A DNA stretch of 64,000 bases from Cryomorphaceae bacterium (GTDB lineage: Bacteria; Bacteroidota; Bacteroidia; Flavobacteriales_D; Sanyastnellaceae): contig WGNM01000001.1 of assembly GCA_016124575.1 (NCBI GenBank), forward strand, positions 124,001 to 188,000, written 5' to 3'. This document shows positions 1 to 12,100 of this stretch, in pieces. Both the position numbers and the translations under genes were made by a program. Positions within the stretch are counted from its first letter, which is position 1; every line of letters begins with the position of its first letter. The notes below the pieces were generated by a model. The model saw only the letters and a list, made by a program, of their open reading frames with translations, made no database searches and had not been told where the DNA came from.

Positions 1-2106
1 TGGATCCAATCTGTTGTAGCGTGCATTGGTTGCCGAAGCTTGCTCTGACCAATCGAGATCATAATTTTCAAGGAAGTAACTGTATTTGACTTCTTCGGGA
101 TCTTTGAAGGTGATACCTATGAAATTAAACTCTACGCGATAGGTATTAAATGGCACTTCAACCAACTTATCAGCCGATTGAATACTATCTCCTACTATAA
201 CATTATGTAGGTTAATAGAGGGCTCAAGGTGTTTTTGCAAACGGTTATTGCCATGGTAAACTAGCAATCCCTTGCTGGTTCCGAATAACAAATCTCCGAA
301 TGGTGTCATCTTCGACTGATCCTGGATAAAATCCAACTTCGAAAATGGTTCGTTGTCGAGTTTTTCTATGCTAAAATCATTGATGTCTATTCTCGACATA
401 CCACCTCTGTGTCCAACCCAAATCTGTCCGAACTGGTCGGCTTCTGTTAAGTAACAATAGTCAGAAAGCAATCCGTCTTCACTGTTGAATGCAACAATCT
501 TATCTCCCTCCATCATCACAACTCCAAGTCCGTCAGTTCCAATCCAAATACGGCCTTTGGCATCTTCTGCGAAGGATGTAAAATCAATGAGTCGATCACC
601 AAAGGGCATCGATAATGTCATAATGTCTTCTCCGAAAATCAATGTTACCGAAGAAGTTTGTGTCCCAATAAAAACCCTATCGTTGCTATCTCTAAACAAG
701 GTGCGGATGCGGTTGTGTGGCAAACCTGATTGCATCGATAAATGCTGGGCCACTTCGCCATCACGGATGATGTATATTCCGTAATCTGTCGCAACCATGA
801 TTCGATCTTCTATCTCCAGAATCTTGTTGATGCGGTTACTGAGTTGGTCGTCACCAAAGGTGATGGACTGAAAATCGCTCGAGCCGAATTCCCGATAAAA
901 CAAGCCTTGACCTTCGGTTCCGACCCATAAATTACTATCGGCATCAACGCAGATTGAGGTAAAGGGTCCTCCGCGAAGTCCGTTCTCATGCTGTAATATA
1001 TCATCCGACTGATTCAGCTTGCCAGTAAAATGATACAAGTGATCATCTGTTCCCAACCAATACTCTCCATTGCAAAATTCCATGGAGCGGACTTTCTCAG
1101 GCTCAAATTGATTTCCTATGTTATAAAACGAAAAATCGTCGGGTGTAAGCAAAATCAACCCTCCTCCTTTCGTAGCCAACCAAATGTTCTCCTCATTGTC
1201 CATAAAGAGTTTTGATACACTGCGAATCTCAAATTCCTGCCCTGGATCAGGGTTCAAGGAACGTTGATAAATGTCTCCTTTTCTATCGGTGAGTCGATAT
1301 GCACCATTTCGATTTGTTGCTATCCATAAACTGCCACTTTTCGATTCGAGGATGTCGTTCACCAAAAAACGGCTCAAATCAATATCTGTTGCCGTAATTT
1401 GATGTAGCTCTTGGTTGTCTGACATGTATTGATAGACTCCGAACTCATCGGTCCCAACAAATACAGATGATTTGTCAAGCGATAAATTGAGCGAAGTAAT
1501 GGGCATGCCCTCCAAATCTGGAATCCATTCTACAGCGGGTGAGCCAGGATTGCCAGTGCCTATTCTTACAGCACCTAAATCTGTTCCTACCAACAACTGA
1601 TTATTCGATAACTTCAATATGCTACTTGGAATACCGCCAGAAAATAGATCTTCGTGAATACGCCACTCTCCACCTAACATGCGAACGGCTAGACGTCCGT
1701 CTTGCAACAAAGCCCATAAAGTGTAAGATTGTTGAGCTAAACCAAGGACTCGGACATTGGCAAAGCCCTTTGGAGTACCAGAAACAGCTTCTGTTGATCG
1801 AATGGCTAACTCCCCGTAATAATCGGCATACAATACTTCTCCATTGGAAAGTTGACTTGAGGAAGATACAAAGGTAAACTCGAGTTTATCGCTCGCTGTC
1901 GCCCGCTGCATGTGTACTCCATCAAATCGATAAACACCATTACCGGTGCCAATCATCAAATACCCCGAACTATCTTGATCGAGGGTATAGATAAAGCGCT
2001 CTTTTAATCCTTCCTTTTCTCCAAATCGCTTGATGTGATAGGTTTGAGAAAAAGAGGCAGAAGATACAAGAAGGAAAAACAGAATAAGGTGGAGTCTGTT
2101 CATCAT
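1..2106 (-). CDS. Two-component-regulator propeller / Y_Y_Y sensor protein (C-terminus cut by window edge)
   Basis: An open frame runs from an ATG at 2106 to the left edge, so only the N-terminal ~700 residues are seen. It starts with a signal peptide (MMNRLHLILFFLLVSS...FSQ). Many propeller blades of the two-component-regulator type follow, with recurring motifs such as 'LWIATNRNGAYRL', 'IWLATKGGGLILL', 'LWVGTEGQGLFYR' and 'IWIGTDGLGVVMM'. The last visible residues (VKYSYFLENYDLDWSE) are the start of a Y_Y_Y domain. In this family the missing C-terminus normally holds a transmembrane helix and a histidine kinase, LytTR, LuxR or other output domain; which one cannot be told here. The start overlaps the stop of the upstream gene by 4 bp (ATGA), so it appears to be the last visible gene of the T9SS surface-protein operon. 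Confidence 0.88.
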   Translation of the reverse strand, partial: MMNRLHLILFFLLVSSASFSQTYHIKRFGEKEGLKERFIYTLDQDSSGYLMIGTGNGVYRFDGVHMQRATASDKLEFTFVSSSSQLSNGEVLYADYYGELAIRSTEAVSGTPKGFANVRVLGLAQQSYTLWALLQDGRLAVRMLGGEWRIHEDLFSGGIPSSILKLSNNQLLVGTDLGAVRIGTGNPGSPAVEWIPDLEGMPITSLNLSLDKSSVFVGTDEFGVYQYMSDNQELHQITATDIDLSRFLVNDILESKSGSLWIATNRNGAYRLTDRKGDIYQRSLNPDPGQEFEIRSVSKLFMDNEENIWLATKGGGLILLTPDDFSFYNIGNQFEPEKVRSMEFCNGEYWLGTDDHLYHFTGKLNQSDDILQHENGLRGGPFTSICVDADSNLWVGTEGQGLFYREFGSSDFQSITFGDDQLSNRINKILEIEDRIMVATDYGIYIIRDGEVAQHLSMQSGLPHNRIRTLFRDSNDRVFIGTQTSSVTLIFGEDIMTLSMPFGDRLIDFTSFAEDAKGRIWIGTDGLGVVMMEGDKIVAFNSEDGLLSDYCYLTEADQFGQIWVGHRGGMSRIDINDFSIEKLDNEPFSKLDFIQDQSKMTPFGDLLFGTSKGLLVYHGNNRLQKHLEPSINLHNVIVGDSIQSADKLVEVPFNTYRVEFNFIGITFKDPEEVKYSYFLENYDLDWSEQASATNARYNRLDP

Positions 2107-3071
2107 TTTCGAATTGGCTTGGCTGACACCTTGCCTTGGAATTTAGGTATACCACCAATGGGAACCGTATAAAATGGTAATAGTTCCCCGTATTGGTTGG
2201 TGACGTAGAATACTACGTTGTTATTGTTCACTTTCAGTGTGTTGTCTTTGGTAAATTGAATGTCCAAAGACTTGCCTCTTTCAGCATCTTTAATCATGTA
2301 TTGACTCTGCGACCAATGGTCGTCGCCACTTGTTGTCAGATCTTCTGCAAAGGTTACTGCTGAATAAATGCGGATATAGCCGTCGTTGTCCCAATCGTAA
2401 TTGGCTTGCGCCAACGATATTACTTTATCGTCTACATAGGGATAAACATGAGACGTTTGCCATGGATCTGAATGCAATCGAAAAGTGTATTCAAATGTGA
2501 ATGCATTGCCTCCTTCTACTCCAATGTTTTTATCAGGAATGGTGGTCATGAAATAACGGTACAAATTACCGTCATCGCCTTTCAAACCTTCTGCAATAAG
2601 TTTGAAAACTATACCTCCGTATTTGGCACTTTTCTCACCTTCCGATGGATTAAAAGGCCCGAACGTATACCATTTATTGTCGTAATCGGCCTGATTGCCA
2701 AAGGTCTTGTTTGCTAACAAGGTACCGCTCTTGAAGTTTCCTTTTGGATTGGTAGCTCGAGCATCTGGATCTGTTATACACCCTACTCCACCATATACCG
2801 AAAAACGGGTCATGGTATTGAAACTGCCGTTCATCTCGTCGTTGGCACCACCGCAATCGGGATCAAAAATCCGGATGTAAAAAGGCTGCTTATAATCTGC
2901 AGGCACGGTGAAAAAGAAGGTCTGACTGTGGTCGTCATCGCCCCAAGATGTTGCTGCATCTCCGCCAAATGTGACGAGAAATGGGATATTTTCTTCAACC
3001 GCAGGCACAGGCTGAGCCTTCGCCACTGCAAATGAAAAAACAAATAATATAAACGACAATAACTTCATCAT
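2103..3071 (-). CDS. Secreted protein of unknown function
   Basis: A 322-residue protein I do not recognise. The chosen ATG gives a clean signal peptide (MMKLLSFILFVFSFAVAKA). A longer frame from 3122 would add 17 residues before it and overlap the upstream stop; the second ATG at 3068 is equally possible. The mature part is rich in Asp, Gly and aromatic residues and looks beta-stranded, with 'WGDDDHSQTFFFTVP' near the N-terminus, two isolated Cys (DPDCGG, GVGCI) and 'YDWDNDGYIRIY', which could bind calcium. There is no T9SS sorting domain and no lipobox. It lies between the OmpA-like gene and the propeller sensor and is translationally coupled to the latter, so a shared envelope role is likely by context only. 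Confidence 0.8.
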   Translation of the reverse strand: MMKLLSFILFVFSFAVAKAQPVPAVEENIPFLVTFGGDAATSWGDDDHSQTFFFTVPADYKQPFYIRIFDPDCGGANDEMNGSFNTMTRFSVYGGVGCITDPDARATNPKGNFKSGTLLANKTFGNQADYDNKWYTFGPFNPSEGEKSAKYGGIVFKLIAEGLKGDDGNLYRYFMTTIPDKNIGVEGGNAFTFEYTFRLHSDPWQTSHVYPYVDDKVISLAQANYDWDNDGYIRIYSAVTFAEDLTTSGDDHWSQSQYMIKDAERGKSLDIQFTKDNTLKVNNNNVVFYVTNQYGELLPFYTVPIGGIPKFQGKVSAKPIRK

Positions 3072-3118
3072 GGCTTGATTAATTGATGTTACGAAGAGAA
3101 TCGAAATTTGTTTCTCGT

Positions 3119-5203
3119 TCAATTACCGAACTTTAGCTTTAGCTCTACTCTTCGGTTTTGTGTTCGTCCTTCTTCTGTGTCATTGTTCGCCTTCGGCTGC
3201 GATGACCCAAAGCCTTCAGAATGCAGTCGCGCAGCTGAAATACCGCTTTTAACAAGGTATCCAACTACTGCTTCAGCTCGTTTTTCTGAAAGATTTTGGT
3301 TGTAATTCTCACGTCCAACATCGTCGGTATGGGCTGAAATATCTAAATACAGCAGCAACTCTTCACTCATGATGTCGGATATCAACTCGAGGTTAAACAC
3401 TGAAGTTTCTGTTAGTGTAGCACTGTTTGTTTCAAACTGAATATCTGCTAACTGCTGTACTTTGTCGTTCAATTCCATCTGCTCTTCTTCTGAATAAAAA
3501 GATCCCACTTGGGTGATGGCTACGTTGAACCTGTTCATCTCTTCACGTCGGACGATTGAATTGACGTATCCGCTGTCTAACAACTCTTGTCTCAATCCAT
3601 ACAAATTGCTCATACGCTCGTCGGCACCTACGCTGTAGTGAAATAAGCTATCGTGCTCTTGAAAGCGTTCGGTAATTTCATATTGAACTTTTCCAAAATA
3701 AGAATCTGTCAAGGCGACTCGTTCTGGCGATTCGTGAAACTCTACGAAATATGTCAGTGAATCAGCGTTCTCAAAAGCAGGCGCAACCGATTGAATGGAT
3801 GGTGCCGCTTCAACATAGGTTGGTTCAAATGCATCGCGGACAACAATGCGTTTCGAAGAACAACGTCTTGGCGAATGGGCGTCTGTAGGGTCGATGATTA
3901 CACCTACAGAAACCATGTAATCACCAGGCTCTTCAAAAGATATTTCTACGTTTTGATCTGCAAATTTTCTTCCGTCAGAGACGATCCAAAACCAGTTTTC
4001 ATTCGGAAAACCGTTCAGCTCAGTGTCGTCGGAAAGCATGGTAAATATGCTGTTGGTTGAAACAGTATCACTTGCAGTGATCAAAGGCAACCCAGAAGAC
4101 TCAATGCGTATTTCAAGCTCTGAAATTGTGCCGAAATGTGAGTTGGCAATGGTATCAAAAACGTTCAATTCAACATTGTACGTGCCCAAACCTGGAAAAC
4201 AGTGCTCGTTGCTCAAACCAATACCTCGTGTACCATCACCAAAGTCCCACTCATATCGCAATGGCAAGGTATCAACAGGCTGAAACTCTGTTTCTTCTAT
4301 CAAATAACAGGTTGCTGCTGGCCATGCTTCTTCACATGGTCCAAATTCTGGAAATCCGATTGTGAAACTAAAAAGATCCAATCCCTCTCTGTTTCTATCG
4401 CTAACCAAATAACCTGTCGACTGATCTCTAAAAACGACGTTGTAATCGTTGAATTCAGAATTTAATGGTGCATCAGCCCTTACCGGCAGTGTCCACCTAT
4501 TCTCTTCTTTCTCATTGATAAAAAAGATGTCAAAGCCTTCACAACCTGCAATGCTGTCGGTCGCAAACCACAATTTTCCATCGGGCGTGCAACTCGGAAA
4601 GATATCGGTCCCTGTGGTGTTTACTGCCAAGCCTAAATTTTCTGGTTTGTCCCAGCTATCCCCATTTCTGGCACTGCGAAAAATATCAGCTTTACCAACA
4701 GTTCCTGGTTGATCTGAGGAGAAGAACAAATACCTTCCATCCCTGCTGTACGCAGGATGTGTGATGTTGTAACTATTGTCTGAAGTATTCCACTCAAATG
4801 GAACGGGAGCACTCCATCCGCCTGGAAGGCGCTCGCTGAAAAACAATCCCAACATGCCTTCTTGTCGCTTGTCGTGTGGCATCGTTGCGCTGAAACATAT
4901 CTTTTGAGAATCAGGCGAAATGGCAATCGGGCCGAGATGAAAAGAAGGATCATAAGGCAATTGAAACGACGTTACTTTACCGCTATTTACAGCATACCAA
5001 TGTGTTGAGTACTTGTCGTCTTTGTCGAATTCTGCTTTGGTAAAATCAGTGCGACGATCGGAACAAAAAACCAATGTTCCATCAATCAACACAGGTGCAT
5101 ATTCATCTGACTGTGTATTAACGTCAATGAGCTGAACCTCATAGGTTTGACCAATCAGCGCCGATGAAACGATTAAACACAATATGACTAAAGTGGTCTT
5201 CAT
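3119..5203 (-). CDS. OmpA-family protein with PD40 propeller and PKD region
   Basis: A 694-residue envelope protein. Order: signal peptide (1-19); WD40-like PD40 propeller repeats at about 25-280 (for example 'PAYSRDGRYLFFSSDQPG' and 'IFPSCTPDGKLWFATD'); a PKD-like domain at about 310-355 (YEWDFGDGTRG...GLGTYNVEL); a second Ig-like stretch near 375-450; and a C-terminal OmpA peptidoglycan-binding domain at about 590-694 (ISAHTDDVGRENYNQNLSEK and GRTQNRRVEL, holding the usual Asp and Arg contacts). Proteins of this layout commonly sit next to PorP/SprF genes and are thought to anchor T9SS outer-membrane parts to the cell wall. Its start overlaps the PorP/SprF stop by one base (TGATG). Confidence 0.92.
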   Translation of the reverse strand: MKTTLVILCLIVSSALIGQTYEVQLIDVNTQSDEYAPVLIDGTLVFCSDRRTDFTKAEFDKDDKYSTHWYAVNSGKVTSFQLPYDPSFHLGPIAISPDSQKICFSATMPHDKRQEGMLGLFFSERLPGGWSAPVPFEWNTSDNSYNITHPAYSRDGRYLFFSSDQPGTVGKADIFRSARNGDSWDKPENLGLAVNTTGTDIFPSCTPDGKLWFATDSIAGCEGFDIFFINEKEENRWTLPVRADAPLNSEFNDYNVVFRDQSTGYLVSDRNREGLDLFSFTIGFPEFGPCEEAWPAATCYLIEETEFQPVDTLPLRYEWDFGDGTRGIGLSNEHCFPGLGTYNVELNVFDTIANSHFGTISELEIRIESSGLPLITASDTVSTNSIFTMLSDDTELNGFPNENWFWIVSDGRKFADQNVEISFEEPGDYMVSVGVIIDPTDAHSPRRCSSKRIVVRDAFEPTYVEAAPSIQSVAPAFENADSLTYFVEFHESPERVALTDSYFGKVQYEITERFQEHDSLFHYSVGADERMSNLYGLRQELLDSGYVNSIVRREEMNRFNVAITQVGSFYSEEEQMELNDKVQQLADIQFETNSATLTETSVFNLELISDIMSEELLLYLDISAHTDDVGRENYNQNLSEKRAEAVVGYLVKSGISAARLHSEGFGSSQPKANNDTEEGRTQNRRVELKLKFGN

Positions 5204-6105
5204 CAGAAAAAGCGGGGGTTATTGATTTGTCGGTTGTAAATCATGTCGTAACGCAAGGTCAACTCATGACTCCCTCTTGAATATTTCGAAAGGGCAATTC
5301 GCTCCATATCGTACGAGTAAGCAATACTGAACTGAGGTTTCACCCAATATCGCAACATCCCTACAAACGTCTCTGTGCTGCGTGAACTCAAGCCCAATTC
5401 AATTTGTTTGTTGTACGCCAAAAGCATATTGATATCCATTTTGATATAATCGCTTTGGCTTTTGTAAATCAATGTTGATGGACGTAACACCCATGAGTCA
5501 TTCACCTGCAAATTCAATCCCGTGTTGAAATACGGTCTGATTTTCAAGATGTCGAATTCTGCGAAATATCCACCGTCTTGGTATACTTTATTGAGTAAGC
5601 TAGGAGCAGACAAGCTGCAATAAAAGGTAGAATTGTAATAGTAAACCCCGGTTCCGATAACAGGCAATACCGAGCGATCATCGTTGGCAAAAAGTATGTC
5701 TTGATTATCAGTGGTGCGCACCTCAGACCACGAATTGTGCGCTTGCTCAATCCCTCCTCTCAACCCGAAATGCAAATTTCCAGTGAGGACTTTCAAACGA
5801 TAGCTACCCATAATTGTAGCTGTTGTGGTGCGTGTTACGCCTATTCTGTCGTTGGTTATCAATACCCCAGCACCAAAAGTGTTGGAGAAAAACGGACTGT
5901 GAGCACTAATGATTTGGGTCGAAGGCGCTCCCTCAAAACCTGTCCATTGCTCGCGCGATGTAGCCGAAATACTCATGGCACCAACCGACCCAGCAATGGC
6001 TGGATTTAATGGCAAGCCGTGATGCATGTACTGCGAAATTGGTATTTGTTGAGCAAACCCAGCAAGCACCATAAACTGCAATATGATCAGTGTTACATAC
6101 TTCAT
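5203..6105 (-). CDS. PorP/SprF family type IX secretion outer-membrane protein
   Basis: A 300-residue outer-membrane beta-barrel with signal peptide (MKYVTLIILQFMVLAGFAQ) and the family's N-terminal signature 'QYMHHGLPLNPAIAGS...REQWTGFEGAPSTQ', followed by 'FFSNTFGAGVLITNDRIG'. PorP/SprF proteins assist secretion or surface attachment of T9SS cargo; members encoded next to a large type B sorting-domain protein are usually dedicated to that cargo. That is the arrangement here: the start overlaps the stop of the giant HYR-repeat gene by 4 bp (ATGA), and the OmpA-like gene follows with a one-base overlap. Length and ends fit the family. Confidence 0.93.
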   Translation of the reverse strand: MKYVTLIILQFMVLAGFAQQIPISQYMHHGLPLNPAIAGSVGAMSISATSREQWTGFEGAPSTQIISAHSPFFSNTFGAGVLITNDRIGVTRTTTATIMGSYRLKVLTGNLHFGLRGGIEQAHNSWSEVRTTDNQDILFANDDRSVLPVIGTGVYYYNSTFYCSLSAPSLLNKVYQDGGYFAEFDILKIRPYFNTGLNLQVNDSWVLRPSTLIYKSQSDYIKMDINMLLAYNKQIELGLSSRSTETFVGMLRYWVKPQFSIAYSYDMERIALSKYSRGSHELTLRYDMIYNRQINNPRFF

Positions 6106-9100
6106 GATCTGCGTATGATTAAGTATGATTCCAATGTTGTTCCATCTGGTAATATCACAACCATGAAGTAGGTTTCTGCAGGCAATTCATCACCGCGAAG
6201 CGACACTCCATTCCATGAATTATCATAGTTATGGGCTTGATAAACCAAATTGCCGTCTCGATCGAAAACCTGTAGCTGTGTGTTTGGGTACAGCTCCAAT
6301 CCGGTGATCTCAAAATTGTCGTTGAATCCATCACCATTTGGTGAAAATCCATTCGGTATGCTCAACGACAGCACCTCTATTTTTAAATGATCGATTTCGC
6401 TGTGGCATGGTGAATTCGTTGATACCAAGACCATGTCATAAGTACCTTCTTCCAACCCACCAACTGCGATGTTGTTACCGATCATATCGATGGGAGTGCT
6501 TCCGCCGCCGAGCCAAGATACGCTCAGCTCGCCAATGCCGTCGAATGCAAAATTCGTATTCAAATCTTGTCCCAATAACAAGGTAATTTGATCTTGGCTA
6601 AAACTAGGGATTGATGGTGGCTCAACAAAAGTCACTGTCACGGTATCCGACGCTTGGCAGCCATACGACCCGAACCCTGTGAGCACAAAATGCTCGTCTT
6701 GATATTCGTCACTTTCTAAAATAGCAGTCAAATTATTGGCATCAAGCACCATGGCGAATGGTCCACTTGTCCACAAAACACTGTCTGCCGAACTCATTCC
6801 GTTTACCACTGTATTCAATCCACATGCTTCGAAGTCTACTCCGGCTGAAACAGTGGGACGCAAGCCAACGGTGAAAACTATCGTAGAATCTGCGGTGCAC
6901 ATTCCTTCAAAGCTGGTTAATGTGATGTTGTGTTCTCCTTCTCCTAAAATACTTGGGTCCATGATGTGCTCATTCACTACATCACCAGACCAACTGAATC
7001 CTTCGTCGCTAATTACAAGACTATTCAAATCGATTGCTTCATCTCCAACACACCAATTGATTGACATGTCCCAAGCTGGAATTGCTGGTAAGTTTATTTG
7101 TACGAGTGTAGTGCAAGATGCGGCATTGCCAGATACATCGGTAGCGATGTAAACCACTTCGTTGACTCCATCTGCAAATGCCAATCCCGGTTGCCAAATG
7201 TTCGATTCAGACAGTTCCAAAGTTGCAACTTCGCAATTGTCTTGAGCAATAGGCGATGATGGCATTACAAAAGGATTACACGATGATATATTCGTACCAC
7301 AGGTGATGGTAGGTGACTCATTGTCGGCAACAGTAATCACAAATGAATCACTTGCCATGTTGCCCCATTCGTCGGTGGCGGTGAACTCAATTTCATAATC
7401 ACCAATACCGACCATGTCGCCAATAGAAGGACCTGAGGTCTGAACCAATTCAACTTCGCCACATCCACCAACTAAAATCGGTGTTTCGAAGAAAATGGTC
7501 GCTTCGCAATTCGACTCAACACCAAGTGTTGTATCGTTTTGAAGTATAATGGATATATCAGCGAAGTAGTTGAGCGCTATCTGTTGCGAACAGGCAAATG
7601 TGTTTCCATTGCCATCAATGGCTTGAATTGAAACGTTAGCCGTGCTTTCTGAAACAATGGTACCTGCCTCTGGAATCTGCGTAAATACTACATCTCCACA
7701 ACTGCTCAATATCTCAATTCCATTCGTATAATCGGGAATCTCAAATGAACATGAAGAAACCGAAATATCTGAAGGTAAGTTGCATACAATGTCCAAAACC
7801 GTTGTCGTCTGAAACTCATACTGGGTTTGGCATGCATTGCTCAGCCCCATTTCATCGGTCACAGTTATTGTAATTGGGTAAATTCCTGGCGATATCAAGG
7901 TGCCGATAGATGGCTCTTGTACAAAATTATATGTGCTGCATTCGGCAATTGCAACCACTGCTAAAAGGTCTGGAATGGCTGCTAGACAAGCTTCGTTAGA
8001 TTGATAAAGAGATGTCGGACATTCAATAATAGGCGCTGTGGTATCTGATACATGCACGATGAATGAGCAAGTTGCAGAATTCCCTGATTCATCTGTGGCT
8101 GTTATTTCAACCAGGTGATCGCCAACACTTAAAAGACTGCCCGCTGCTGGAATTTGATCTAACACAGGGGTTCCACAGTTTTCGAAAACCGAGATAATAT
8201 TCGAAAAATCTTCTAGCTCATACATGCAATCCAATCCCAATGATCGTTCTTGATCTGCGATGCACTCTAAAACGGGCAACTCCACATCTTGAACAGTTAC
8301 AAGTTGAGTGCAAGTGCTCTGGTTGCCTGCTTCATCAGCTACAATCCAATTGATAGTGGTTGTTCCAATCGGAAATTCTGTCGGCGCGTCGTGCAAAACA
8401 TCAAATGATTCACAACTACTCTCTGCCAATGGGGCTTGGGGTGTGAACGATGAAATACATAGGCCTGCATCAGTATTTACTACGATGTTACTCTGACATT
8501 GAACAGTTGGTGGTGTGGTATCAACGACGTCGATAAAAAACGAACAAGATGTAACGTTGCCATGAATATCAATTACTTCTATGAAAACCTCATGCTGACC
8601 AGCAAACAAAACTGTTCCATGAATTGGACTTTGATCAATGGCTAGTATTCCGCAATTGTCTGAATAAACCAGTAATGATGTAAAATCTTCGAGCAGATAC
8701 TCGCATGCATCATTCACCTCACGATTTTGATCTGCGATACACGATAAGCTTGGGGCTTGGTCGTCAATAACTTCCAATTCAAACCCGCAGGTTGTTTGGT
8801 TTCCTGCCTGGTCTGTAGCTACAATTTGAATGGTATGTTGCCCAGTTGTTAATACTGTTCCGACAACCGGAATCTGTGTCAACACAACTGTTCCGCAATT
8901 GTCTGTGGCATTTGAAATCAATGTAAAATCTTCTAGTGTGTACTGACATTCTGCCCCTGCACTGCGCTGTGCATCAGACAAACAGTCTAAGGCCGGCGAT
9001 TGATCGTCGATAACGGTCACAAGTTGCACGCAAGAAGTGGTGTTTCCGTTTTGATCAACAATGGTCCAATTCACAGTGTTAGCACCAATGTTAAACTGCG

Positions 9101-12100
9101 CTGGTGCATCGTTTGATATGCTCTGAATTCCGCATGCATCAGTCGCAATTGGATTCACCAAGTTGGCTGCAGCCGCACAATCGCCAGCATCTGCGCTAAG
9201 AGTCAAATCAGGCGGACAAACTACTGCTGGGGCGATGTTGTCAACAACTTCTACGTTGAAAGTACAGGTCGCTACATTGCCGCCATTATCGGTTACAACT
9301 AAGCTCACGAGGTGTGTACCCACACTCAAAACCGTCCCAGAAACAGGGGTTTGAGTGATTGAGAGCACGCCGCAGTCGTCGGTTGCGGATGCTAGAACCG
9401 TAAAGTCTTCTAACATGTAGCTGCACAAAGCCGATGCATCACGCAATTGGTCACCTACGCAAGTAATTTGTGGCAACTCTTGGTCAATAACCGAAACGAT
9501 AAATGAACAAGTTGCCTCGTTTCCATCAATATCGGTGGCTGTGATCGTTACGGTATGGTCGCCAACAGAAAGAATTTCTCCCGGCAATGGTGATTGCTCG
9601 ATGGTGGTTGTTTGACAATCTGAAACAGCTAAACCTGTAATATAATCAGGAAGCAATGCGTTGCAAGATGCTGCGGTTATTACTTGAGAATTCAAACAAT
9701 TGAAAACCGGTGCTTCAATGTCGGCTACGTGCACGTTGGTGGTGCATGTCGATACATTTCCTCCCAAATCAGTAACTGTCCATGTAACCGCTGTTGTGCC
9801 TATTGAATAAACTGCTGGCTCGTTGTCTGTAACACTCAAAACACCACAAAAATCCTCTACTGTGGGCTGTGGCAAACTATGTGTCGCAAAACACTCGCCT
9901 GGATCGCTTGATAAATCAACGTTTGACTGACAAGTCACACCAGGAGCCGCAGTATCAACAACGGTCAATGAAAATGTGCATTGAGAGGTATTGCCTGAAA
10001 TATCGGTAGCGTAAATGTGAATCAAATGCACCCCTGCAGTCAGTGATGTGCCTACTGCTGGTGATTGTTGAACTGTTGATGCTCCACAATCGTCAACAAT
10101 GGTGACAAGAGATGTGAAATTTTCAACGTTGTACTCACAATTTGAATCAGCAATCCGGTTTTGGTTCGGCAAGCACGTTATATTCGGTGAATTTGAGTCT
10201 TTAATTTGCAGATTGAACTCACAAATTGAACTATTTCCACTGGCATCGGTTGCTGTTAGTGAAATCAAATGCTGGCCAATTGGCAAAATGGTACCTGCTA
10301 CGGGCGATTGAGTTATTGTAACTGCTCCACAATCTGTAACTGCTGCTATACCTGTATAGTTCGGTATTGCACGTGAACAGCCTGAGATTACAAAAAGTAC
10401 AATTTCAGTCGGACAAGCTATAGAAGGTGGTTGGTTGTCTTGAACAGTGATGAGCTGCTGACACGTTTTTTCTTCTCCTTCGTCGGATGTGATAGTCCAT
10501 GTTACTATTGAATCGCCAATTGGAAACATGCTTGGTGCATCGTTCGATATTGAATAGCCGACACATAAACCTTCAACTTCAGGCGCTACAAGGCTAACAG
10601 CCGTTGAGCATGTTCCAGCAGGTGCATTTACAACAAGGGCTGGCTGACATGTAACTGACCATGCAGCATTCGGCTCAACTCTCAAAATAAAATTCGCGAT
10701 AGTCGCATTGCCTGATGCATCTTCAACTTCTATTTCTATTGGTGTGTCTCCAATGCCTACAATCGAACCTGTAAATGGGAACTGGTTAAAAGAATAGGAT
10801 GTGCAATTTTCAGTTACGCTAACATACCCTGTAAGATCTTCTATCGTAAGCGTGCATGACGCATCAGCCTGCACAGTAACAATGCTTGGATAAGTCAATA
10901 TCGGGTCGATTTGATCTACTACCTCAACAGCAAAAGATGTGGTTGCTGAATTCCCAGAATTGTCTGTACAGGTTACAATAACGTTGTATGTACCTGGTGA
11001 TCTATGCAATCCTGGAGCAGGCGTTTGAGTCAATGTGTAGCCACACGACTCGTCGACTCCGATCAATGAGGTATAGTTCGGCATGGCAACTGTGCAGCCA
11101 GAAACTATCTGCACCGTCTGCACTCCTATGCCGCTCAATACTGGCGGTTGATCATCAATTACAGATAGGCCCATGCTGCAGTTTGAAACTGCCCCAAAAG
11201 CATCTGTTAACTGAAAGCTTATGGTATGATCACCAACGGTTAAAGGGGTTCCAACCGTTGGGGTTTGCACTATCGTTGTGCCTGAACAATAGCCCGTAAG
11301 CACCAAGAGTGTTTTAAAGTCTTCTACGGTATAACTGCAAGTCGATGTCGCTATTCGTGTTTGGTCAGCCGGACATTCAAACGTGTTTACACCAGAAACG
11401 ATGTGTAAAACAGATGTGCACGATGTGCTATTGCCATCAGCATCTGTAGCTTCAAAGGTAATATTGTAGTCGCCTACATTCAATGATGTACCTGGTGCAA
11501 TCGATTGTGTTACGGTCACCAATCCGCAATTATCATTTGTTGCAAAGAGGTTGGTAAGGTTCTCAAGAATGTACGGACAACCATTGGCAATGGCTTTGGT
11601 GATGTCGGGAACACAAACCATTGTCGGAGCTGATGTATCTTGCAGCGTCAAGTCGAATGAACAAGATACAACCGGCAAACCTGCAATTGACCCTTGAAAT
11701 GATACAGTGTAGAATCCTGATGTCAATGTCGTTCCTGGGGCTGGTGTTTGAACAATATCCATCGGACAAGCCCCAACAAGAATGAGTTCATTTGTATAGT
11801 CTGGCATTGCGAACGAACAACCGCTCGTTAACGATACCGCTTTATCAGCAGGACAGTCCAAAGAGATTGCAGCCGTCAGGTTCGTACTCAAGATATTCGA
11901 ATTGGCAGTTCCACAATCGCCAAAATCAGTTTTTACGCGGTAAAATCCAGAAAGTGGATTATTGATTACAATCGGGTTCGAAGTAACTGCCTGAACATTC
12001 ACCCACCCAAACCCCAATAAAGAATACTGCACCGTGCGATTTTCAGCCATAATATCATGATGAATGATCAAAGGCTGACCAGCGCAAAGACTGAGATCAT

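Noticed and set aside
485-1877. Plus-strand open frames opposite the propeller sensor
   Set aside because: They are antisense shadows of a long minus-strand frame with clear propeller and Y_Y_Y motifs.
7100-11868. Regular repeat array that could suggest CRISPR
   Set aside because: The period is ~235 bp, entirely coding, diverged at DNA level, and translates to HYR domains.
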